A stretch of 64,000 nt of DNA, from positions 1 through 64,000 of the forward strand of contig NZ_AUHR01000012.1 of assembly GCF_000423285.1 (NCBI RefSeq). The letters are read 5' to 3'. Shown piece by piece: positions 57,651 to 64,000 of the stretch; position 1 is the stretch's first letter; each line of letters opens with the position of its first letter. This DNA is from Laribacter hongkongensis DSM 14985. GTDB lineage: Bacteria; Pseudomonadota; Gammaproteobacteria; Burkholderiales; Aquaspirillaceae. The notes below the pieces were generated by a model. That model was not told the DNA's origin. It saw only the letters and a program-made list of their open reading frames with translations, and made no database searches. Made by a program: the position numbers and the translations under genes.

Positions 57651-60600
57651 ACGACACCGCAGGCAACGATATCGTGATGTCTGGGCCAGACCTCGCTCCG
57701 CCGGATGCGGAGCTGACGGCCCCGGCGCACTGGCCCGGGGAGTATTACCGGACAGCGCTGGCACACCTGAACGAAGGGGTGCTGTTCGTGTCGCCTTCAG
57801 GCTGCATGGTGCCGGGCAACCCGGAGGCCGTGCGGATCATCGCCGTACCGTCGGCCGAGCTGAGCCATGTGACCCGTGAGGGCGAGTGGGAAACCCTGAC
57901 GGAAAACGGCGAGCCGCTGGCCATGGCGGACCGGCCCGGGGCTCGGGCCTGCTTTGCCGGCGAAACCGTCGAGCGCCAGGTGGTCGGCATGCGCCGGCCC
58001 GGAGCTGCCGAGGTGCAGTGGCTGCGCATGAATGCCGCGCCGGTTTACCAGCCGGAGCAGCAGGAGCCGGTTGGTGCGGTGGTCACGTTTGTCGACATTA
58101 CCCGCGAGCGCCAGCGCCAGGAATCCTTGCAGCGCATGGAGGCCCGCTGGCAGGCATTGTTTGAAACGTCGGGCGATGTGGCTTACGACTTCGATGTCGC
58201 GACCCGCCGGCTTGAGCTGGCACCGGCATGGATGCAGATGCTCGGGCTTGGCCGCATGCCGGACGATCATTACCAGGACTGGCTGGAACGCGTTGATCCG
58301 CAAGTGCGTGACGACGTGGAAGCTGCCCTGTGTGCCCACTTGCAAGGCGAGACCGCTGATTACAGCGTTGAATATCCGCTGCTGCACGAATCGGGTGACT
58401 GGCTGCACGTATTCGAGCGTGGCCGCGTCTACCAGCGTGATGCCGACGGAAAGCCGTTGCGCATGCATGGAGTCATCATCGACCTGTCACGGCAGTTGCA
58501 TGCCGAAGAGGCGCAGCGCCGGCTTGAAGGCATCGTGGCAGCCAGTTCCGACGCCATGGCGTTCATTGATACGGAAGGACTGGTCGGATTTGCCAGCCCG
58601 GCCTTGTGCCACCTGCTGTCCATCGGGACACAGGAAGTGCGCGGCCGGCAGTTGGAGGAGTTGCTGGCGGCCTACGCCAACCGGCGCGAACTGATGCAGG
58701 GGATTGAGGGGGCGCTGGCGGGCCGGAACCTGCGCATGCAGACCTGGCTGACGCTGCCCGGCGGCGGTGTGCGCTGTCTGGAATCGTCCTTTGACCCTTA
58801 CCGCAATACCGAAGGTCAGGTCGTTGGCGCGGTGTGCGTCCTGCGCGACATGACCGACAACGCCCGCAAGACATTGTTGTTCGAGCAGGCCGAGCGTGCC
58901 GCACAGATCGGTGGCTGGATGCTGGACATCGACGCCGATGTGCTTGACCTGTCGCAGCAGGCGCGCGAACTCCTGAACATTGCCGCAGACCGGCAGCAGG
59001 TGCCGCTGGCCGAAGTGATGGCACAGTTTGACGAGGCGACGTTCAAAAAGGCCGGGCGTCTTCTGGAGGCTTTCCGCCACTCGCATTCCGTGGCGACGCA
59101 TGAAATCCATTTTGACGCCGTACTGGTCACGCCGCACGGCGTGCGGCGGCGGCTGGCGCTTTCGGCCCGTACCTTGCAGGTTGTCGGGCAGGGGCATTAC
59201 GTAACCGGATCGGTGCAGGATGTCACCAGCCTGCGGCGGGCCGAGCGCGAGCTGATGCTGTCGGCGCAGGTATTCGAACACGGCAGCGAAGCGGTGTTCA
59301 TTACCGATGCCAGTCACCGCATCCTGCGCGTCAATCCGGCTTTCGAAGCCATTACCGGCTACGCCGCGGGTGAAGTGCTGGGGCTGACACCGGATTTCCG
59401 CTGTGTCTCGTCGCCTGGCGGTACCAGTATCAGCCAGCGCTGGGAACTGGCCGAACAGACCGGGCGCTGGCAGGGCGAGATTGTCTGCCGCCGGCGCTCC
59501 GGCGAGCATTATTACGAGTGGAGCGCCCTGAGCGTCGTGCGCCATGCCAACGGCTCGGTGCTCTATTTCATCGGCCAGTTCAGCGACATTTCGGCGGTCA
59601 AGGCCGCCGAGGCACGCGCCCTGCGGCTGGCATGTTTTGATCCGCTGACGGGTCTGCCCAACCGCAGCCTGTTGTTCGACCGCCTGCAGGAAGTGCTCAA
59701 CCGCGAACCGCACAACGGCGCCGTGCTGTTTTGCGATCTGGACCGCTTCAAGAACATCAACGATTCACTGGGGCATACGCTGGGCGATGCGGTGCTGAAA
59801 GAGGTGGCCCGCCGGCTGGTGGCGCGGGTACGGCCCGGCGACACGGTCTGCCGTTATGGCGGCGACGAGTTCGTGCTGGTCTTGCCGGGGCTCTCTGACT
59901 GTGTCGTGCTGGAGCAACTGGCCGAGCAGCTGCTGGCCGATGTGTCGTCGCCGATCTTGCTTGACGGGCTGGACCTGCGCGTGACGCCGTCGCTGGGGGT
60001 CGCCGTTTTTCCGCGTGACGGCAACGATTGCGATGCGTTGCTGCGGCATGCAGATGCCGCGCTCTATCACGCCAAGAGCCGTGGCCGGAATACCTACCGT
60101 TTTTTCACCCGCGAAATCGACGACCGGGTCAGCGAATACCTGCATATCGAGCACGGGCTGCGCAGCGCGCTGGAGCGCGGGGAATTCGAGCTGCACTACC
60201 AGCCTCAGGTGGACATGGCCTTTGGCCGGGTGGTCGGTGTCGAGGCGCTGTTGCGCTGGAAGCATCCCGAGCAGGGCATGATTTCACCAGTGCGCTTCGT
60301 TCCGATTGCCGAAGAAACCGGATTGATTGTTCCGATTGGCATGTGGGTGATACGCGAGGCATGCCGACAGGCTATGCTGTGGCGGCGCGCCGGCCTGAGA
60401 CCCATGACGATGGCGGTCAACCTGTCCGGCCGCCAGTTTTCCCGTTCGGTCATCGAAGCAATCGACGAGGCGCTGGCCGACAGCGGGCTGGACCCGCGCT
60501 GGTTGCAGGTTGAAGTGACAGAAAGCGTGATCATGGAAGATACCCAGGAGGCCTATACGGTGCTGGAAGCCCTGCGGGCCCGCGGCCTGACCGTGGCGGT

Positions 60601-60925
60601 GGACGATTTTGGCACTGGCTACTCCAGCCTGGCCTATCTCAAGCGTTTTCCGATCGACAAGCTCAAGATCGACCGCTCGTTCATCCGGGACATCGATCTG
60701 GACGAGGACAATCCGGTGATTGTCGACGCCATCATCGGCATGGCGCACAACCTGCGCATCAAGGTGCTGGCCGAAGGGGTGGAAACCCGTGCGCAATGGG
60801 ATTACCTGCGTCAGCAAGGGTGTGACGAGGTGCAGGGCTACCTGGTTTCCAGGCCACAGCCAGCTGCGGCGCTGGGGCAATGGATGCTGGAACGGGGCAT
60901 GCAGCACGGGAGGGAGCGCCTGTGA
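57647..60925 (+). CDS. PAS-GGDEF-EAL cyclic-di-GMP signalling protein
   Basis: This cytosolic protein of 1092 aa has no transmembrane segment. About five PAS-like modules cover residues 25-650. A GGDEF domain follows with an intact GGDEF at about residue 738 and an RPGD inhibitory I-site five residues before it. An EAL domain then has [10 protein letters not shown] (about residue 866), NLSGRQFS and [20 protein letters not shown]. Both catalytic sites look complete, so it could make and degrade c-di-GMP. The SD is AAGGGG. It overlaps both neighbours by four bases and leads into flagellar regulatory genes. Confidence 0.93.
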   Translation: MNDTAGNDIVMSGPDLAPPDAELTAPAHWPGEYYRTALAHLNEGVLFVSPSGCMVPGNPEAVRIIAVPSAELSHVTREGEWETLTENGEPLAMADRPGARACFAGETVERQVVGMRRPGAAEVQWLRMNAAPVYQPEQQEPVGAVVTFVDITRERQRQESLQRMEARWQALFETSGDVAYDFDVATRRLELAPAWMQMLGLGRMPDDHYQDWLERVDPQVRDDVEAALCAHLQGETADYSVEYPLLHESGDWLHVFERGRVYQRDADGKPLRMHGVIIDLSRQLHAEEAQRRLEGIVAASSDAMAFIDTEGLVGFASPALCHLLSIGTQEVRGRQLEELLAAYANRRELMQGIEGALAGRNLRMQTWLTLPGGGVRCLESSFDPYRNTEGQVVGAVCVLRDMTDNARKTLLFEQAERAAQIGGWMLDIDADVLDLSQQARELLNIAADRQQVPLAEVMAQFDEATFKKAGRLLEAFRHSHSVATHEIHFDAVLVTPHGVRRRLALSARTLQVVGQGHYVTGSVQDVTSLRRAERELMLSAQVFEHGSEAVFITDASHRILRVNPAFEAITGYAAGEVLGLTPDFRCVSSPGGTSISQRWELAEQTGRWQGEIVCRRRSGEHYYEWSALSVVRHANGSVLYFIGQFSDISAVKAAEARALRLACFDPLTGLPNRSLLFDRLQEVLNREPHNGAVLFCDLDRFKNINDSLGHTLGDAVLKEVARRLVARVRPGDTVCRYGGDEFVLVLPGLSDCVVLEQLAEQLLADVSSPILLDGLDLRVTPSLGVAVFPRDGNDCDALLRHADAALYHAKSRGRNTYRFFTREIDDRVSEYLHIEHGLRSALERGEFELHYQPQVDMAFGRVVGVEALLRWKHPEQGMISPVRFVPIAEETGLIVPIGMWVIREACRQAMLWRRAGLRPMTMAVNLSGRQFSRSVIEAIDEALADSGLDPRWLQVEVTESVIMEDTQEAYTVLEALRARGLTVAVDDFGTGYSSLAYLKRFPIDKLKIDRSFIRDIDLDEDNPVIVDAIIGMAHNLRIKVLAEGVETRAQWDYLRQQGCDEVQGYLVSRPQPAAALGQWMLERGMQHGRERL

Positions 60926-61611
60926 CGGCCCGGCGTGATGATCCGCTGGTCATTGCTCCGTGTCATGCGGCGGACGTGATCCTGCCCCGTTCCGGCAGCC
61001 GGACCGTCGGCCGCCCGCCCCTGCTGGCGATTGGCGCTTCGACCGGCGGGACCGAGGCATTGAAAGTCGTGCTGGGGCAACTCCCGCGTGACTGTCCGCC
61101 GGTGCTGGTCACGCAGCACATGCCGCCGGTATTCACCCGGTCGTTTGCGGCCCGGCTGGACGCCTTGTGCCAGATCGGTGTCAAGGAAGCCGAGGACGGT
61201 GAGCTGCTGGGTAACGGCATGGCTTACGTGGCGCCGGGTGATGCACACCTGATGGTGGTCTGGCAGGGCGGACGTTATCGCTGCCGCTTGAGCCAGGGCG
61301 TGGAAGTCAACCGGCACCGGCCTTCGGTGGACGTGCTGTTCCGGTCGGTGGCCAATGAGGCCGGCGCAGCCGCGATGGGCGTGATCCTGACCGGCATGGG
61401 GCGTGACGGCGCCAGCGGCATGCGCGAACTGAAAGATACGGGCGCATTTACCGTGGCGCAGGACGAGGGCACTTGCGTGGTATTCGGCATGCCCAAGGAA
61501 GCGATTGCCCAAGGGGGAGTTGAAGAAGTCTTGCCGCTGGAGCGGATCGGGCTGCGCATGGTGGAATGGTGCCGCGGTCGCGGGCCGGCTTCGGACAGTC
61601 GGAGAATCTGA
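60922..61611 (+). CDS. Stand-alone CheB-type methylesterase domain protein
   Basis: The 229-aa product has a CheB catalytic domain: Ser in [16 protein letters not shown], His in [16 protein letters not shown], and Asp in [15 protein letters not shown]. No receiver domain is present; the about 45 N-terminal residues are too short and lack phospho-acceptor motifs. The GTG start overlaps the previous stop, with AGGGAG at good spacing. In chemotaxis CheB demethylates receptors or deamidates their Gln residues. Here it lies between a c-di-GMP enzyme and a FleR-like activator, with no chemotaxis gene in view. Confidence 0.88.
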   Translation: MTARRDDPLVIAPCHAADVILPRSGSRTVGRPPLLAIGASTGGTEALKVVLGQLPRDCPPVLVTQHMPPVFTRSFAARLDALCQIGVKEAEDGELLGNGMAYVAPGDAHLMVVWQGGRYRCRLSQGVEVNRHRPSVDVLFRSVANEAGAAAMGVILTGMGRDGASGMRELKDTGAFTVAQDEGTCVVFGMPKEAIAQGGVEEVLPLERIGLRMVEWCRGRGPASDSRRI

Positions 61612-63015
61612 ATGAAAGAACTGCCGATCCTGGTGGTGGAAGACGATCTGGCGCTGCGTGAGGCGCTGGTCGATACGCTGGAACTGGCGGGAGTTGCCGT
61701 CCGTGTGGCCGGTGACGGAGAAGAGGCGCTGGCTGTGCTCCGGCGCGAGCCGGTCGGACTGGTGCTGTCGGATGCGCAGATGCAGCCGATGGATGGCTAC
61801 AGGCTGTTTTTCGAGATGCGCCAGCGCCGGTTGCAAGTCCCGTTCATGCTGATGACCGCTCACGGGGCCATTGACCGCGCAGTGGACCTGCTGCGGGCGG
61901 GTGCCTGTCATTACCTGACCAAACCGTTCGAGCCCTCGACCTTGCTGGTCGAGGTGGAAAAACACCGGCTCAAGCTGCCGGAGGTGCCTGAGTCCGACGA
62001 TGGCCAGCAGCCGGTGGCGCATTCTCCGGTGATGCGTGAACTGCTGAAGATGGCGCGCAAGGTGGCGGCCAGCGAGGCCACGGTGCTGATTACCGGTGAA
62101 TCGGGTGTCGGCAAGGAAGTGATGGCGCGCTTTTTGCACGCCAATTCACCCCGGGCGAACCATCCTTTTGTGGCCGTCAACTGCGCCGCCATTCCGGAGA
62201 GCCTGTTCGAGTCGGTATTGTTCGGGCATGAAAAAGGCGCGTTTACCGGTGCGCTCAGCAGCCATGCCGGCAAGTTCGAGCAGGCGCAGGGCGGTACGCT
62301 GCTGCTGGATGAAATTTCGGAAATGTCGGCTGCCATGCAGGCCAAGCTACTGCGGGTGATCCAGGAGCGCGAGGTAGAGCGGGTGGGCGGGCAGCGTCCG
62401 GTACGCCTGCATGTGCGCTTTCTGGCCACGACCAACCGCGATCTGGCTGCCGAAGTGGCCGCCGGACGTTTCCGTGCCGATCTGTACTACCGGATCCATG
62501 TGTTTGAAATGAATATTCCGCCGCTGCGCCAGCGCCGCGAAGATATCCTGCCTCTGGCCTGCAACTATCTGAAACGCCATGATAAATCATTGAATTTTAC
62601 GGATTTTGTCATCACTGATGCTGCGGCTGCCAAATTGACGGCCCATGACTGGCCGGGTAACATCCGCGAGCTGGAAAATGTCTTGCAACGCGCGGAAATC
62701 CTCGCTGAAGCCGGTGTGGTTGATGCGGATTGCCTGCACTGGTCAGGCAGTTTGATACCTTTGTCGTGTCAGGGCGTGCTGCATTCCGGAGACGTGCTGC
62801 CGGTTCATGTTCCTGAGCAACCCGTTGACATGAAAAGTCTGGAAAAGCAGCACATCGTCGAAACATTGCGCACCGTGGGTGGTGTGCGCAGGCTGGCTGC
62901 CGAGCGTCTGGGCATCAGCGAGCGTACCCTGCGCTACAAACTGGCCCGCTGGCGTGAAGCGGGTGAAATCGACTTGGCCACCCTTGCGGGTGAGCGGCAC
63001 GGAGAAGATGCATGA
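61612..63015 (+). CDS. Sigma-54-dependent response regulator, FleR/FlrC-like
   Basis: The 467-aa product has a receiver domain (residues 1-120, with VVEDD and phospho-acceptor Asp in LVLSDAQMQPMDG). The AAA+ domain has Walker A ITGESGVGKEVMARFLH, the sigma-54-contacting EKGAFTGALSS and Walker B GGTLLLDEISEM. A Fis-type HTH ends the protein (RRLAAERLGISERTLRYKL). Its place directly before fliE and fliF is typical of FleR/FlrC, the activator of middle flagellar genes. No FleS/FlrB kinase precedes it. The ATG follows the cheB-like stop without a gap. Confidence 0.9.
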   Translation: MKELPILVVEDDLALREALVDTLELAGVAVRVAGDGEEALAVLRREPVGLVLSDAQMQPMDGYRLFFEMRQRRLQVPFMLMTAHGAIDRAVDLLRAGACHYLTKPFEPSTLLVEVEKHRLKLPEVPESDDGQQPVAHSPVMRELLKMARKVAASEATVLITGESGVGKEVMARFLHANSPRANHPFVAVNCAAIPESLFESVLFGHEKGAFTGALSSHAGKFEQAQGGTLLLDEISEMSAAMQAKLLRVIQEREVERVGGQRPVRLHVRFLATTNRDLAAEVAAGRFRADLYYRIHVFEMNIPPLRQRREDILPLACNYLKRHDKSLNFTDFVITDAAAAKLTAHDWPGNIRELENVLQRAEILAEAGVVDADCLHWSGSLIPLSCQGVLHSGDVLPVHVPEQPVDMKSLEKQHIVETLRTVGGVRRLAAERLGISERTLRYKLARWREAGEIDLATLAGERHGEDA

Positions 63016-63341
63016 GAACCGAAGGGATCGATCAATTGCTGGGCGAGCTGCGTACTGTCGCGACCCTGGCATCCGGCAAGCCGGCACCGCAGCAGGTCGC
63101 CAAGGATGCCGCCGAACCAGTCGACTTTGCTGCCGTGCTGCAGGCCTCGCTCGACAAGGTGGCCGAGCGGCAGGCCGGTAGCCAGAACCTGCAGCAGCGC
63201 TGGGAGCTGGGTGACGAAAACGTCAACCTGCACGATGTCATGCTGTCGCTGCAAAAAGCCAGCCTGTCATTCCAGACCATGGTGCAGGTCCGCAACAAGC
63301 TGGTCAGTGCCTACCAAGACATCATGAATACGCAGGTTTGA
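63012..63341 (+). CDS. fliE: Flagellar hook-basal body complex protein FliE
   Basis: FliE links the MS ring to the rod. The 109-aa product has the conserved C-terminal helix VNLHDVMLSLQKASLSFQTM followed by VQVRNKLVSAYQDIMNTQV, diagnostic of FliE. It overlaps the FleR-like gene by four bases (ATGA). fliF follows after 52 nt. Confidence 0.95.
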   Translation: MRTEGIDQLLGELRTVATLASGKPAPQQVAKDAAEPVDFAAVLQASLDKVAERQAGSQNLQQRWELGDENVNLHDVMLSLQKASLSFQTMVQVRNKLVSAYQDIMNTQV

Positions 63342-63393
63342 CCTGTATCCGAGCACGACACCTGTGCGTGCCTGTCCAGCCTGCATCTGATTT

Positions 63394-64000
63394 ATGGCCG
63401 AATTGAACGAATCTTCCCCTCCGACCTTCCAGCAGCGCGTACGCGAGGCGCTGGAGCGTTACCGTGCCTTGCCCGGCAACAAGAAACTGTTGCTGTTCGG
63501 CGGCATGGCTGCCGTGGCGTCCATTCTGGTCGCTGCCTATCTGTATACGCGCGAACCTGCCTACAAGGTGTTGTTCAGCAATCTGCCCGACCGCGAAGGC
63601 GGGCAGGTGACCGAAGCGCTGACCAAGCTCAACGTGCCCTATCAGCTTGCCGACGGCGGCGTGATCCGGGTGCCGGCCGAGCAGGTGTATTCCACCCGCC
63701 TCAAGCTGGCTTCCGAAGGCCTGCCCAAGGCCAGCGGTATCGGTTTCGAACTGATGGACAACCAGAAATTCGGCATCAGCCAGTTTGCCGAACAGGTCAA
63801 TTACCAGCGTGCCGTCGAGGGTGAGCTGGCCCGTACCATCGAGGCTCTGGGGGTGGTCGAGTCGGCCCGCGTGCATCTGGCCATGCCCAAGCAAAGCGTG
63901 TTTGTGCGCGAACAGCAGCTGCCGACCGCCTCGGTACTGCTGAACCTGCGCCCGGGGTTCATTCTTGATGCCGGGCAGATTGCCGGCATCCGCAACCTGG
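63394..64000 (+). CDS. fliF: Flagellar M-ring protein FliF (partial, cut by window end)
   Basis: FliF forms the MS ring of the flagellar basal body. Only the first 202 codons are present. They show a short N-terminal cytoplasmic part, a hydrophobic helix (LLLFGGMAAVASILVAAYLY, about residues 34-53) and the start of the YscJ/FliF periplasmic domain. That domain includes VLFSNLPDREGGQV, YQLADGGVIRVPAEQVY and ARVHLAMPKQSVFVREQQ. The frame is open at the right edge; a flagellar cluster probably continues. Confidence 0.95.
   Translation, partial: MAELNESSPPTFQQRVREALERYRALPGNKKLLLFGGMAAVASILVAAYLYTREPAYKVLFSNLPDREGGQVTEALTKLNVPYQLADGGVIRVPAEQVYSTRLKLASEGLPKASGIGFELMDNQKFGISQFAEQVNYQRAVEGELARTIEALGVVESARVHLAMPKQSVFVREQQLPTASVLLNLRPGFILDAGQIAGIRNL

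Overview
The window is a chromosomal segment of a GC-rich, motile betaproteobacterium, most likely of the order Neisseriales. I infer this from the TCA order sdhCDAB-sdhE-gltA-sucAB-lpdA-sucCD, the order ribE-ribBA-ribH-nusB-thiL-pgpA, a Neisseria-like RF2 without the frameshift site, and a flagellar fli cluster at the right edge. A Laribacter- or Chromobacterium-like genome fits, but the species cannot be fixed from the sequence alone. I found no rRNA, tRNA, CRISPR array, transposase or integrase.

Layout. 1-488 is a strikingly AT-rich gene-free stretch. 0.5-4.4 kb (minus strand) holds lysS, prfB and mdh, each closed by its own terminator. 4.6-18.5 kb (plus) is a TCA-cycle block: a GntR/HutC regulator, succinate dehydrogenase with its flavinylation factor, citrate synthase, 2-oxoglutarate dehydrogenase (E1, E2, a 61-aa membrane protein, E3) and succinyl-CoA synthetase. 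18.6-25 kb carries an orphan type IV pilin-like gene, rlmM, Crp- and FadR-type regulators, an SCP2 lipid-binding protein and pepN. 25.3-32 kb holds a small Cys-rich ORF, hemH, ftsK, anmK and an M23 endopeptidase. 32-39 kb has two unknown genes plus recJ, convergent with a prfC-mscS-tetR-bluB operon. 39.2-44.6 kb is the riboflavin/nusB/thiL/pgpA cluster with an embedded Dph6-like ATPase. 44.9-49.1 kb contains an acyl-CoA-binding protein, a HemY-type protoporphyrinogen oxidase behind a perfect FNR box, and the glutathione formaldehyde pathway (fghA, adhC). 49.4-52.2 kb is a three-gene Fap-like functional-amyloid locus behind a near-consensus sigma-54 promoter. 52.2-56.4 kb has an acyltransferase, rarA and tsaD. 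56.6-64.0 kb has an OsmC protein and then an overlapping gene chain (LMW phosphatase, PAS-GGDEF-EAL, lone CheB domain, FleR-like sigma-54 activator, fliE, then fliF cut by the window end).

Most interesting points: (i) the compact Fap-like amyloid locus lacking fapA, fapB and fapF; (ii) two lipid-carrier genes 23 kb apart (SCP2 and ACBP) sharing a PsrA-type CAAAC-N4-GTTT palindrome at their promoters; (iii) an FNR box at class II activation distance before an oxygen-dependent haem enzyme; (iv) a translationally coupled c-di-GMP/CheB/FleR chain with no FleS kinase.
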